From NCBI GenBank assembly GCA_013368375.1, contig JAACJP010000060.1, positions 121,961 to 185,960 of the forward strand: 64,000 nucleotides of DNA, given 5' to 3'. Positions 10,014 to 19,988 of the stretch are shown piece by piece (position 1 is the first letter of the stretch; each line of letters opens with the position of its first letter). The DNA comes from Tricholomella constricta (lineage: Eukaryota > Basidiomycota > Agaricomycetes > Agaricales > Lyophyllaceae). Made by a program: the position numbers and the translations under genes. Under the pieces are notes generated by a model, which made no database searches, was not told where the DNA came from, and was given only the letters and a program-made list of their open reading frames with translations.

Positions 10014-10821
10014 CGTCGATCCGAAGAAGGGAAAGCGCCTCCGAAACGTCCTCCGTCGTCGCCCCTCCTTGCCCCCACCCCACCATTGCGCTCGTCCCCC
10101 CTGGCCACCTCGCCCTTGTCCCCACTCACGCTCTCGATGCTCCCCTCAGGCTTGCCAAGGCCGATTTTGAGGTCGTGCTCACAGAACCTCACGCCGACGC
10201 CCACGAACACGTACACTAACGCAGCCCAGGTTACACCGATCACGTCAACATACAATTTGTTGTCGAGCGCGGAGATTTTGCATGTGCATGGCAAGGATGT
10301 CAGGGGCAGGACAACAAACATAGGCGCGGGGAGTGTGTTGCGCGGGAGCTGGCGGAGAGGGTGGTGGTGTCTGGAGGGATGGGTGGGGTTGAGATTGTTC
10401 GGGTTTTGGGGGGTGAAGAAGACGTGGATGTGGATATGGACATGACGGACGTGGACCTGGAGGAGATGGAGGATGAGGACGAGGGTGGGGCTGGGCTTGG
10501 AATGAGGATGGATAAAGAGGCAATACAGCGCCGTCGATCACCATATGCTTTGACGACACCTTCACTGAGGGTGCTGTCTCGCGTCGGCTGGCAGCTGTAC
10601 CAGGAGGCGATACGTTTCAATTGGTTGGTTCTTCTGAAGCCTGTACAAGAGTACCAGTAAGTAGTTAATGAAATTATACACATCAAATGACCATCTCCTT
10701 TGACCTCAAGCATCTTTTTCAACTGAGGAGGCCGGCATCGCGTTGAGCAAACTTCTGCTGTCTCCCCTGTATAGCTTGGGCCCTGGGGTGGTGGATAACA
10801 CTGCTTGGCGGCGACCTATGC
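10014..10821. other. Unassigned stretch after the thiolase remnant
   Basis: On the plus strand an acidic frame (VDVDMDMTDVDLEEMEDEDE, about 10425-10485) and on the minus strand a hydrophobic run (VIGVTWAALVYVFVGVGV, about 10170-10230) stand out. Neither has splice support. The stretch contains one imperfect palindrome copy at 10556-10574. Confidence 0.35.
10556..10574. repeat. Dispersed palindrome, imperfect copy
   Basis: ACACCTTCACTGAGGGTGC keeps the right arm TGAGGGTGC and has two mismatches in the left arm. Confidence 0.7.
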
Positions 10822-11628
10822 TTACTTGTCAGCTTCGACGGTCGGGAGACGTGGATCGGAGTTACGACGCGTACCTGCATCCGCGATCTCCTGTTCTGTC
10901 CACACCGCCGGCGTCAACGTGAACGATTCCGCAGTACTGAAATTCGAGGTCTCTCTCGCGCGCGGGGTGTAGTCAGCGTAGCTGCTGGGGTCAATCCATG
11001 TCGGTTCTTGCGTCGTCTGAGTTCTGTCGGTGGTCGTGGCTGCTTTGATGGCCGTGCTGGTTTTCCTTGCAATACGGCGATTGAGTTCCGAGGGGATTCG
11101 GATGACGAGGCGTTTGTTCTGCAGGTGGGAGGACAGAGTCATTGCGCTACGTTTGGGGAATCAGAACTGGACGGGACGTACTTCATTTCGACTGTGCATC
11201 TCCGACGATTTCGACACGCGCTTATCGACCCTCCCTGCTTCCTTCTGACGCTTTGAGCCTACCCTCGCGTTGGGCTGTACAAGGCAGAGAGCACGATCAA
11301 AAAAAGGACGCGACAAGCGCGTCACACTTACCTCTTTCCCTTCCTCTACCACATTTTCGTTCTTCCTTTTTTCCTGCGTCTTTGGCATTGAAGCTGTCGT
11401 CGGTGTGGTCGTCGTGGTCGCGTTGGAAGTAGACGTGGATGGACTGTGTTCTGTGCTCGTGTGACGAGTGACAAGGCAAGATGATGCAATTGGGTTGGGC
11501 GTTAGAGCGTGGCGTGCTCGGAGGTCATTTTCGTTTGGTTTCCCGGGCATTTTCTGTAGTCTTTCATTCTCTCCCCCATGAACGGCTCGATCATTCACCG
11601 TGAAGCTCTGGTGGCGCGAACGTATCAC
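10822..11628 (-). CDS. Hypothetical three-exon basic/Ser-Thr-rich protein, function unknown
   Basis: This is the best-supported intact gene model in the window. Exons on the minus strand are 11332-11628, 11182-11274 and 10822-11118. The introns are 11275-11331 (57 bases, GTAAGT to TGTACAG) and 11119-11181 (63 bases, GTACGT to CTGCAG), both phase 0. Splicing gives 228 residues from the ATG at 11628; a second ATG at 11551 (MPGKPNEND) is possible. The product has a Thr-rich low-complexity region at about 65-85 and a Lys/Arg/Glu-rich middle (KTQEKRKNENVVEEGKE). It then has KRLVIRIPSELNRRIARKTS and a tail ending DPRLPTVEADK. There are no transmembrane segments or signal peptide. It could be nuclear, judging by its basic clusters, but that is inference. 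It sits just left of the macro-duplication and is not duplicated. Confidence 0.6.
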
Positions 11629-12003
11629 TGACTGTACTCTATCTACTCCTCAGAACTCGAAAGCGATGTAAAGGGCGTGGCAGGTACGTGTAATGAACAC
11701 ACAAGCACGTATGGCAACAGTGACTGCACATCCAGGTGACGCGTCGCGTCAGGAACTCGTGGGGCGGGGCTGCAGGGTCGTGAGCTCGCGTTGTGGGGCG
11801 CTTAAAAATAGGTACTGTCTTCCAGGATTTAAGGTGCGTAGCATGACCATATGAACACGATTCCAGACATTGACAAGTACTACAAATCAAAGTACAGACG
11901 CATGCACATGGTAGGGACTCGAGAGAAGTGGACTAGGGAAATCTTTGGGCACAGGAAGGTGTGTGGGCATCTCCCATGGCGCAGACGCGCTTCCCACTAC
12001 GCT
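11629..12003 (-). promoter_or_regulatory. Possible promoter region of the minus-strand three-exon gene
   Basis: The 375 bases between the ATG at 11628 and the macro-unit boundary hold no gene. A TATTTTTAAG sequence on the minus strand (about 11802-11811), some 180 bases before the ATG, could serve as a TATA-like element. No other signal is supported. Confidence 0.25.
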
Positions 12004-12595
12004 CTAGTCATTGGCGGGGCGGATAACGGGTCGTTATCCATTCAGATTTTGGACCCGATTTTTCTCAACATTGAAACAAGCAATTGGGGTCGGTCCAACA
12101 GTAAAATATATACTTTTACATGTCCTCTATCGCACGCACCAATCCGTTTGACGAGATATGTATTCTCGGTGGTGCTATGGACCACCGAAAAGAGGGGCAA
12201 AAGCGTGGGAAAGTACACTATTGAGTGTCTTCAACGCTTCCACATCCGAGATCATAGTATCGGAGGACATTTCGATATACATTTGATGGAGGTCGCACTC
12301 TTTTTTACGAAAATCGGTGAGGAATTGAGTGAGCTATGGACAATTTTGTGTGGGGGATTCGGGCGGGTGGCTGATGTGGCTGTGCTGAAACTCGGTTCCG
12401 AGCGGTTTTCAATTTCTAAAATATTGACTACAGCTGCGTGCGCCACAAAAACTTTTGCGTGCGCTGCGCAATTTAGATCTGCCTTCATCCTAAATTTTCT
12501 AAAGCAGACGCGGCTGAACTGTTGGAACGCGTCAGGGATCTTTGTGACCTGGCGCGCGGGCGCGGGAAGCGCGCCTCGGCAGTTGCCGGCCACCG
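12004..12595 (-). mobile_element. Hairpin-ended element, copy 2
   Basis: This copy has the same left end as at 2381, with the hairpin at 12021-12039. It is identical to 42775-43366 and diverged from 2381-2970. A plus-strand frame is open through the whole element in all copies. Between copies 1 and 2 nearly all codon differences change the amino acid (K/N, Q/R, S/C, R/H, G/V, V/L, L/H), so the frame shows no sign of selection and is not called a gene. Confidence 0.58.
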
Positions 12596-12878
12596 CCGCC
12601 TGCCATTCTGGCCCATCCACCGCACTGTAAAGTGCTTGTGCAACCTGTCCTGGGCACCTTGGGCATCTAGTTTCTCTCACTTTGTTGTAATACTCCCTCA
12701 CCGTGCCTGGTTACTAAGTCCTGTGTGTATTCCCAGCGCATGTTCGATTGTTATTTATCCGCTGACCTCCATCTTTGCATTTTACCAGCCCTCGAAACTC
12801 CCGAGTTCCAACTTCACCGCCTTCCTCCATCAACCACTTGCCCAGACGAAGACACCATATTGCACGTCCCCTAGCTGA
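12596..12878 (+). other. No recognisable gene; intron-like
   Basis: This is a C/T-rich stretch with a TTTTACCAG acceptor-like site at about 12780-12788 and no supported exon. Confidence 0.35.
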
Positions 12879-13028
12879 CACGACGACGATGGCAGCGGCA
12901 GTCACACCGTAGGATACACCATCGACTCTGACGACGAAGTCCCTTCCACCGACGACGAGGCCTACAACTCAAGCCCGTCGTCATCGACGATGGCCCCTTG
13001 TGAAGTGATGGGGACCCAAATGCATTGA
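12879..13028 (+). CDS. Short acidic coding fragment ending in a stop
   Basis: One frame reads HDDDGSGSHTVGYTIDSDDE, continues VPSTDDEAYNSSPSSS and stops TGA at 13026-13028. It has no start codon of its own; an upstream stop lies at 12876. The acidic Ser/Asp composition is typical of a disordered C-terminus. Family unknown. It could be a terminal exon whose upstream exons were not carried along. Confidence 0.3.
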   Translation, partial: HDDDGSGSHTVGYTIDSDDEVPSTDDEAYNSSPSSSTMAPCEVMGTQMH

Positions 13029-13140
13029 GATGCGGCCACTCAAGGTAAATACATGTGCTCCTGTGCTCCTCCGCTTGCTCACTGCCCTCCTTCCCTCCAA
13101 CAGCTCCGTCACCACCATAAATTCATCCCCTGCTCAGCAT

Positions 13141-14345
13141 ACGTCTCATCCACCCGTCGAACACGGATCACACCAGGCCGCCGACCATGCCCTGGAGTAC
13201 ACTCGACCCCGGGGCCCTAGTCCGAGTTCCAGTTCTCGTGCACGCGGTACGATCGTTGATGGATGCAGAGGGAGCGCCAAGGGCAAAGGAAAGGGAGGGA
13301 GGGGCGGGAGGTGCATCCGGGGGTTTGGAGGCGGCGCTGGAGGGGTAGGGCAGGTGCTGTGGGTACGATTGCAACCTCCAGCTGGCGGATTGGGACGCTC
13401 GTCGATGGCGGGGACGCTGAACATCTCGCACCCTCAGTGAGGGTGCCGCGCACATCGGGCCACCATAATCTTCTGTCATCAACACCTTCCAATGCCACTC
13501 AGCCCATGCCCACGCCTGCAACCAGCCCTTCTGCAACTCGAATATCCTTCGTGCACTCGCATTGAAACCAACTCTGTCTCCACCCCTCCCCGTCGCAGCA
13601 CTACCTCCACCGTCATCAAAACCGTGCCCACGGCAACCAAGCCCGTTCCTCCACCCCCTACAGTGCCCCTTGCCCGCGCCCGTCGCACTTGCGCTCATCC
13701 CATCTCCACCCGGTCTCTGCGACGGACGTGCCAGCTCTGGTGCACGAGCTCGCGCTCTGGGCCATGGGCAGTCGCGCGCCAGACTAGGTGTATGTCAGCT
13801 GTGAGGGTGTGCCATTGGGCAGGGGGCAGGGGGCAAGGGAGCGTGTGAGAAGCGGCTGTCGTTCGTTTTTTCATCCGATTTCCATTTCTTTTTTGTTCAA
13901 ACTCTATGATATGCTACGCTACCTTCCATCCCCCATCCCGCTCCACCTCCACCTCCACCTCCACCTCCACCAACCCCGGTGCGCGTCCCCAACCCTGCCG
14001 ACCCCTCCGATCCCTCTGAATTACACACTGGCGCCGCTGCCCGAAGCCATCCGCCTGCTCAGCACCCATCTTCTCACCGCGCCGAACGCACATCCCAAGT
14101 TCACCAAGTAACCGCCGACCATGCCCTGGAACAGATACTCAACCTTCGGGCTCTCCTCCGAGTTCAAGTTCCTGCGTGTGGTGCAATCGTCGATGGATGC
14201 AGAGGGGAGGCAAGGGAACAAGAAAAGGAGGAGAGGCAGGTGCAGTGCATGTGGGGTTTTGAGGTGGCGCTGGAGGGGTGGGAGATGTGCTGTGGGGTGC
14301 GACTGCAACCCCCAGCTGGCGGATTGGGATGCTCGTCGTTGGCGA
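13141..14345 (+). repeat. Two diverged paralogous modules (13141-13430 and 14099-14345)
   Basis: Both modules contain GCCGACCATGCCCTGGA, then a variable part, then TCGTTGATGGATGCAGAGGG or TCGTCGATGGATGCAGAGGG. Both then have a G-rich part and TGCAACCYCCAGCTGGCGGA. In one shared frame both read ADHALE, IVDGC and VRLQPPAGGLG, which hints at a former coding repeat. Between them, 13450-13990 holds C-rich frames such as SATDVPALVHELALWAMGSR, of unknown family. Confidence 0.5.
13428..13446. repeat. Dispersed 19-bp palindrome, perfect copy
   Basis: GCACCCTCAGTGAGGGTGC is followed by CGCGCACATC. It lies between the two coding-like modules. Confidence 0.9.
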
Positions 14346-14539
14346 CGAGGGTGCTTCGGCGGGAAGTCGGGGAGGCATTGTCAGATTCGTACGATGGAGA
14401 TTGGGGTGGGGTGTGCAAGGCGAGGGTGATGGCGGGCGGGGACGGGAGCGAAGACGATGGCTTGCATTTGGGATGGACATGGGACACCGGGATGGGTTTC
14501 CGGGGGTTGAGGACGAGCAGTACGAGACAGCGGTGGTGT

Positions 14540-15140
14540 GAGCAGGTCTCGACTGGAACCTTCATCACCCTGAAGTAGGTCTTCGCTTGTTCTTCTTCAA
14601 GTGCTCCCCTCATGTCTGCGTCTCTCCTTCACAACAGCTACGACGAAGACAAGGGCCTCTGCCCCGGCAACCTAAACAAGTCGAGCACCCGTGTCTCGAA
14701 CTTCCGATCCAAGAACATCAAGGGCACCCTCGGTACCAGCAGAAGTGCGTCATCTGCGCCGCGAAATTCAATCTATCGCTGATACCCTTCGCAGCTGACG
14801 CAACCTGCATCAGCGACCTGTGCTGGAATTATGTGCCCGGCCTTGACGAGCCCAAGTTCGTCATCTTCGATCTCTACCTTGGCATCGGTACGCCTTCTTT
14901 GTTGCCCTTAATCCCTTCTCACCCAGCATTGACTTCCGCTTTCCAACCCTTCCACCTGTCCTCACACCCGTGGACTTCTCCCTGGAAGACATTGAGATCC
15001 GCACGCACACGAACACCAAGGAGACGAACGTACTGTGCGACCCGACATCGCTCGCGACTGGTGAGCAGGATACCCTTGGGTTCCAATGTGCGAATGGCCC
15101 CTTCGTGACGCCCATCAAGAAGCCTGGCCCCTGCAGCTGA
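14540..15140 (+). pseudogene. Multi-exon Cys-containing protein fragment, function unknown
   Basis: Exons are about 14540-14574, 14638-14744, 14795-14887 and 14928-15140. The introns are 14575-14637 (GTAGGT to CAACAG), 14745-14794 (GTGCGT to TCGCAG) and 14888-14926 (GTACGC to ACCCAG). The first two splices keep the frame and give VSTGTFITLNYDEDKGLCPG, FRSKNIKGTLGTS, CISDLCWNYVPGLDEPKF and FDLYLGI. The last exon reads IDFRFPTLPPVLTPVDFSLE, DIEIRTHTNTKETNVLCDP and GFQCANGPFVTPIKKPGPCS before TGA. The third splice leaves the frame one base out, so the gene is either broken or uses a junction I cannot find. The several cysteines suggest a folded, perhaps secreted, protein, but no family is recognised. 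Confidence 0.5.
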
Positions 15141-15774
15141 GCGCTGAGCCCAGCGGACGATTATCGAGAGGATAGGAATACTCAGTAGCGCAGCAATAAT
15201 GTACCATAGGTACTCAAGGTGTTGCCTTGATAATGACTTCAACGCTTCATAGGTCTAAATGAGAGTCAGCACCAATTCAACATCGATAGAGGAGAAATGG
15301 ATAAGATAAGATCTGATTTCTGTTAGCAAACTGCATTCACCTCCTTTGATCAAGTGCTCAGAAAGGAAAAGGCGTCATTCTGTTACTGAGATTCACTTTG
15401 CAGTGGTGAGCGTTCGGCGCCCTCACTGAGGGTGCCACACACGTGACCCTCAAACTGACGTCGATTACACGTTCTCGCCACCTTTTCATCCAACTCCTCA
15501 AACGTCTATCGATATCAAGCACAAGGTGAGCGTTACAATTATTATGTCGTTTTCGTTCGACAATGTAGGGTGAGTGGATTCGAGGCGCCTGTCGGTTTGG
15601 ATTCGTGCGCCAGATAGGTATCGGTGAGACGATCAGATTATTACCTCGACTATATTGACAGCATTGTTTATCATAGGAAGGAACGGCGACGCTCGACACA
15701 CCCCGTTTTCTGGACCTAAGCTTTGCCCTGACGATCACCACTGTCTGCCTCGAAATTCTGCGCTTGTATCCTAC
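15141..15774. other. No recognisable gene; contains one palindrome
   Basis: Coding-like plus-strand peptides near 15440-15530 end at a GTGAGC donor-like site (15525). No intact exon is supported. The palindrome at 15417-15435 lies inside. Confidence 0.35.
15417..15435. repeat. Dispersed palindrome, one mismatch
   Basis: GCGCCCTCACTGAGGGTGC has one G/T non-pair in the stem. The tail is CACACACGTG. The second macro-copy has CACGCACGTG here. Confidence 0.85.
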
Positions 15775-15990
15775 ATGGACGCCACCGCCGCGTCCGCCAC
15801 AACTGACGACATACTCACCCTCTCCTTCGCCCGACGCAGAATCTTGGACACCCTTCCACTACTCCCCGAATGCCTCAATCTCGCCTCTTTCGACATCATG
15901 CACCACCATCCCCTGAGCCTCCAACAAGCAGACATCGAGGAGCTCGTCAGGTCCTGGCCAAAGCCTCACGCTCAACGCCTAACCCGCTAA
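15775..15990 (+). pseudogene. Possible F-box/leucine-rich protein fragment
   Basis: A 71-residue frame from ATG reads MDATAASATTDDILTLSFAR, LPLLPECLNLASFDIMHH, then LQQADIEELVRSWPKPHAQR and a stop. The pattern of an Ile/Glu/Leu helix followed by SWP and a short strand is common in leucine-rich repeats of Agaricomycete F-box proteins. A neighbouring frame continues plausibly as PLRSCPYLRALAH (about 16020-16065), so the repeat region may be frameshifted. The F-box itself is not seen. Identification is tentative. Confidence 0.22.
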
Positions 15991-16085
15991 CCTCCTCCAC
16001 TCTCCCCTCATGCTCCGCCCCTTTGCGCAGCTGCCCTTACCTCCGCGCGCTCGCCCACTACAAAACTTCGAGGGCGCACGTGACG

Positions 16086-16138
16086 GCGGGAGAGGAAGAG
16101 GAGAAGGAAGAGGAGAAGGAAGAGGAGAAGGAGAAGAG
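16086..16138 (+). repeat. Purine-only GGAGAAGGAAGA tract
   Basis: This is a GA-rich simple repeat that reads as an Glu/Lys run in one frame (EEEKEEEKEEEKEK). It may form triplex or slip during replication. Confidence 0.7.
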
Positions 16139-16440
16139 CGGACCGCTTTTCATAGCATTTGCCACAGACGTCGAAAGAACACCTACCCTACAGTCCACTT
16201 TCACCCTTCCCCCATCTCCTAGCAACGACACCATCTCCCCTCACACCCTCGCCATCGCACTTTGCCCACCTTGCGAGCCTCTTCACTGCAACGGTCCTGC
16301 CTACAAGCCTCATGCACTCTTCGCGCACGCCAACTACGCCCATCCTCAGCACGCCGCGCGGGGCGAAGTCGGTGCAGACCTGGCGCGCAGGCGTAGTAAG
16401 CGTCAGCAGGAGAAAGCCCCCGAGGGCCAGGCGCCGCGTC

Positions 16441-16845
16441 CTCTCGGACGCTGGCGAGCAAGAACACGAGCATGAGCATGAGCACGAGCAGCCCTCGCTG
16501 AACAAGGTGGATGCGGACAGCGGAGCACGTGTGCATGAGGGGGAGAGCAAGTTCACGGAGGTATCATGGACGCTGGCGGACGGGCATTCGTATTTGTCGT
16601 CGTCGATGGGCGTCGTGAGCGTCACGGCGGGGGCGGGTGCGGGCGTTGCGAGCAGAGGGTATGTGTCTAGTGCAGGAGCAGGGGCGGGGGCGGGGGCGGG
16701 GCCAGTGAAGGCGACGGTGGTGCGTGGGATCAGTATGCGGGTTGGGCGCGGGAGCTGTAGTCTGCGTATGCGCCTGAGGCGGTGGTTGGACATGGACGCT
16801 TTCATCTGTAGAACCTTCTCGGGCTTTTTTTCCTTCTGTAGTTGA
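16441..16845 (+). CDS. Low-complexity coding fragment (His-Glu repeat, Ala-Gly repeat)
   Basis: The frame reads EQEHEHEHEHEQPSLNKVD, then HEGESKFTEVSWTLADGHSY, a hydrophobic/Ser part and GAGAGAGAGP, and ends at a stop at 16845 after SGFFSFCS. The central non-repetitive part looks like protein. The strand opposite is also open. The GGGGCG minisatellite at 16678-16701 produces the Gly-Ala run. No family is recognised and the start is unknown. Confidence 0.3.
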   Translation, partial: LSDAGEQEHEHEHEHEQPSLNKVDADSGARVHEGESKFTEVSWTLADGHSYLSSSMGVVSVTAGAGAGVASRGYVSSAGAGAGAGAGPVKATVVRGISMRVGRGSCSLRMRLRRWLDMDAFICRTFSGFFSFCS

Positions 16846-17732
16846 CTGATGTACAAGAATTTCCGACAATACAGTTTGTTCTTTCGCTTTTCTTTCATCT
16901 TATGCCTCAGACGGAAAGGCTTGAGTTAATACTTCCCCGTAACCCCGAAGTAAAACGACATACATAAAAGTTAAGGCCGCGACACTTACCTTGTGTTCTT
17001 GAGGCATTCGAAGCGGCGTTGACGCAGACAGCTGACGATTCAAAGGTGTTGTCGCATTAGAGGTGTTACATAAAGGAGCTAGCTGCACATACATGAAGCA
17101 ATGCAATGGGGGGCCCCGGCACGGCGGAGGAGCGCAACAGGAAAAGGTCAGCGATGGCAGATTTGGGAGGTGCATGAAGACGACCATCGTTTCGCAGCGT
17201 CATACGACATTGCTGTGAACATGCAAAAGGAATCAAATTTCATTTCGAAACAAAGGCAATATAAAACACAGGCAGCTGGAAGCGGATGATACAAGGTGGG
17301 TTTGAAGGAATCTTTGTCTCAATTGTAGGAAGCCTAAGGCGCTGACCGCGACACAAGACGCGAGGAGGCTATTACCACCGACTCCACGCATCCAGCATAG
17401 AGAAAGACCCGCGTCTGTGATTCCGCTGAAAGTTTCGCCGGCGTTTCCGAAACAGCAGCGTCTCGTGGCGAGTTCTGGGTGCGATACGACTAGTGGAGGG
17501 GGAGAATATCTCGAAGTGGATACAGACGGATATTCGTCGAACGTGTTCAACAATGACGAGCTGTGTGGCCGCCACGTAATGATACAGCGTGAAAATGAAG
17601 CAAGAAATAAAAGGGCACGCACTGAGGATAGCATACCGCCAGGGTCTGAAGTGCTGAAAGGGGCAAGATGAAGGAAATGAACGGAATCAGCAGTCAGATT
17701 CTGACTGGATAGAAGTCGAAACACACCACTGA
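16846..17732 (+). other. Mostly unassigned; plus-strand frame 17338-17671 is coding-like
   Basis: From about 17338 to a stop at 17671 one frame reads RRLLPPTPRIQHRERPASV, then LKVSPAFPKQQRLVASSG, then GEYLEVDTDGYSSN and NEARNKRARTEDSIPPGSEV. The KRAR cluster could be a nuclear localisation signal. The strand opposite is open over the same interval (17233-17739) with hydrophobic, Ser-rich composition that I consider a shadow. A 33-base GT-AG stretch at 17296-17328 is too short to be a convincing intron. Confidence 0.35.
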
Positions 17733-18232
17733 AAGCCACATCTCTACCCCAAAACTCTGACTGTAAAACCTGCCATCCATCAATCGCTGCAGCGCCTGAT
17801 TGTCGTACATGTCATTGCGAAAGCTGCGGGAAGGAGATAAGCCACACTCCCCATGTCCTTGAGTCCATAAAAACGGAGTGTCGAATGCATCTGACAGTGA
17901 TTCTTCTCAACGATGGGAATGGCGAGCTCGCATACCGCACAGTCGCGCAGTCTGTGATATGCGATGCACAGAGGTATCGGAATAGAGTAACGGGACCGGC
18001 TTCAAAGGCGGCAAGCATAGTCTGTAGATTAATATACTTGGTCGTTGTGCTGCAGTCCGGCCCATCCGCTGCATGCCATCGACACACGCCAGCGCTCGAC
18101 ACTCATACTCCAGAGCTGCGGGGCAGCTTGAACATGCATCTCTCGATGCCTTCCCACCTCTCCATCAGGTATGAGAGACCGTACATAATTCCTGAGATGC
18201 TTCCAAATCGGATCCTTCACCGCGCTCGCTAA
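17733..18232 (+). CDS. Cysteine-rich coding fragment (zinc-binding-like), family unknown
   Basis: The frame is open from the codon after a stop at 17730-17732 to a stop at 18232. It has a cluster CKTCH, nine residues further CRTCHCESCGKE, then HTPHVLESIKTECRMHLTV and LLNDGNGELAYRTVAQSVIC. Two CxxC pairs and a CxC motif within about 25 residues suggest a small zinc-binding module. The first ATG is at 17885, after the Cys cluster, so an upstream exon should supply the start. Cys-cluster domains of several kinds accompany transposases in these fungi, but I cannot name this one. From about 18015 the frame loses protein-like character. Confidence 0.4.
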
Positions 18233-19710
18233 GTGAAAGCTGAAGTCCTGTAGCAACTGTTCTCCGGATCGGCACCCTCGTATGTTCTGGGCAGCGCGCG
18301 CGGCAAACTTACATCGCACGCACGTACGCACGCATCCTGCTCTCTCTCCCCCACTTAGCCCCGTTTCATGCCCAATGCCGGTGCCCAGCCATATACTTTC
18401 ACTTCCTTTCAATTACACACGACGGCCTCTGAACCTCTGAATGCGACCGAGGAACCTCGAGCCTCAGCCCGGCCCTCCCTCTCCTCGTAACAGCGACGCC
18501 GATGGTGGTGCACATCAGAGTCGCACCCACCCTGATATCTCTCCACCCGGTCGTGTACTGCTGTGTGGATGTTCGGTGCCGTGCTTCGTGTCATGGGCAT
18601 GGATCGGCGGTATTGAATGGCGCGATGCGCCTGGAGATGAGGGGTTCGCGACGGTGGCAATAAGATGAGGACGCGCGCCAGGGTGGGTGGAGGTGGAGGT
18701 GGAGCGGACAAGGGATAAACGAAGAAGGTAGCGTAGGGTAGGTAGGGTTTGAACCAAAAAGGAAAAGCAAGATACATCGGCATTGAGAAGACGTGCGCCG
18801 GCTTCGCAGAGTTTGGCGGGTGCGTGGGGGAGCTGCTGTACCGGAAGGCGGAGCTGGGCACGTAGGGGAGATGGAGGTGCAGTTCGAAGAGTGGAGGAGG
18901 ATGGAGCCGCTTTAGGGGGCGGCGATAGGATGTTATGGGGCTTGCGTGGGGCGAGGGGTGGGCCTCTGGGCGGGGGATCGTGGAGTGGGAAAGAGCGCGC
19001 GACGAAGGGGCGTTGGGCAGTGTGTGGTGGCGAGGGTGGCGACGTGGAGAGAGATTCGATGCTGTTTCGATGTGCCGTGTCATTGATGCTGAGGTCAGCG
19101 GGGCTCTGCCAACGGGGCACCGACGTACCTGGATGTGCTATAAAACATGAGAAAAGACCAAATTTACAGTGACAAGTGCCCGACCTTGCATGAACCCAAT
19201 CCGCAATCAATGGTCTTGTCATCCTTGGCGTATACAACCAGCTGCAGCGCAGCAAGGTCCTCATTCTGCTAGCAGCGACGACCACACGGCAATTCAAATT
19301 GAAATTCTGTGAGGGAAGGGAGGGTGTTAGATGTTGATTATATTAGAGTCAATCAGAGCACACACCACAGGCGGAGGAGGAGGAGGAGTAGCGGCGGCGT
19401 CTTCCAATTTGGTGAGGCGTGGCGACGTCACGTTGTGACTGATCGGTGGCTGTACAACGCGCAGACCTGGCCGACAGCGTACATTATGACATAGATTCAT
19501 GAAGTCATCGCCGTCCTGCTCGTATGTCCTTCCACACGTGCTTTGGTGACATACATCGACTACGAGACGCAGAAATGGTAACCCTAGCTGTCTGCCAAGA
19601 TCCTTATCCAGGTGAGTTCTTTTCGAGATTATACGTTCCTGCGAGATTAAACACTAAATAGCCAGCCATTTATCTCCTAGCGGACTAAGGACAACCGCTC
19701 ACTTCCAGGG
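18233..19710. other. No reliable gene; minus-strand Pro/Ser-rich overlapping frames
   Basis: Two overlapping minus-strand frames (18409-19083 and 18515-19297) are open for over 200 codons. Both are driven by C-rich low-complexity sequence (Pro, Ser, His, Arg). A GTACGT-to-CTCAG intron-like stretch lies at about 19090-19130 on the minus strand. The overlap of two long frames and lack of any motif argue against calling either. A GGA/GGC run occurs at 19372-19398. Confidence 0.35.
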
Positions 19711-19728
19711 CCCCCTCACTGAGGGTGC
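19711..19728. repeat. Dispersed palindrome, imperfect copy
   Basis: CCCCCTCACTGAGGGTGC directly precedes the transcription-factor-like frame and overlaps its first in-frame codons. Confidence 0.8.
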
Positions 19729-19988
19729 CGCATACCTCGGACTTTTATGCGGCCACAAACTGCCGCATAGCCAGCCTCAGTGGACGAATACACCAGCTCG
19801 AACACGCCCTCGCGGCGCCCCAAGCCAAAGTCTCATCCGAGCCACATCCGCTGCTGCACCAGGACCCTGTACGCGCCAACGACGATGATAGGATGGGGTT
19901 GGATTTGGTGCTGGCGGGACGGACCACGGCAAATCATTTTTTTTGGGGCCAACTGGCGGGTCAGACGTGTGTAGCCTTTCGTCTATAA
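19725..19988 (+). pseudogene. Fragment resembling the linker of a fungal Zn2Cys6 transcription factor
   Basis: One frame reads CRIASLSGRIHQLEHALAAP, QAKVSSEPHPLLHQD and DLVLAGRTTANHFFWGQL, then a stop. Many basidiomycete zinc-cluster regulators have, after the Zn2Cys6 motif, a short coiled coil of the type RIxxLExAL, then SSxPHPLL, then a GRTxxFGQ-like stretch. The order here matches. The zinc cluster and the long regulatory domain are both missing, so this is only an exon-sized piece. The sequence begins directly beside the palindrome copy at 19711. Confidence 0.42.

Noticed and set aside
9653..10321. 222-codon minus-strand frame with a hydrophobic segment
   Set aside because: Most of it is antisense to the recognisable thiolase remnant; only the 10170-10320 part could be independent and it has no support.
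11851..12630. Plus-strand frame of up to 259 codons through the hairpin-ended element
   Set aside because: It is open in all copies, but roughly ten of eleven codon differences between the diverged copies are amino-acid changing, which argues against selection on a protein.
17233..17739. 168-codon minus-strand frame
   Set aside because: It lies opposite a plus-strand frame whose composition is more protein-like; probably a shadow.
18409..19297. Two overlapping minus-strand frames of 224 and 260 codons
   Set aside because: They overlap in different frames across C-rich low-complexity DNA, with Pro/Ser/Arg/His composition and no motif; at most one could be real and neither can be supported.
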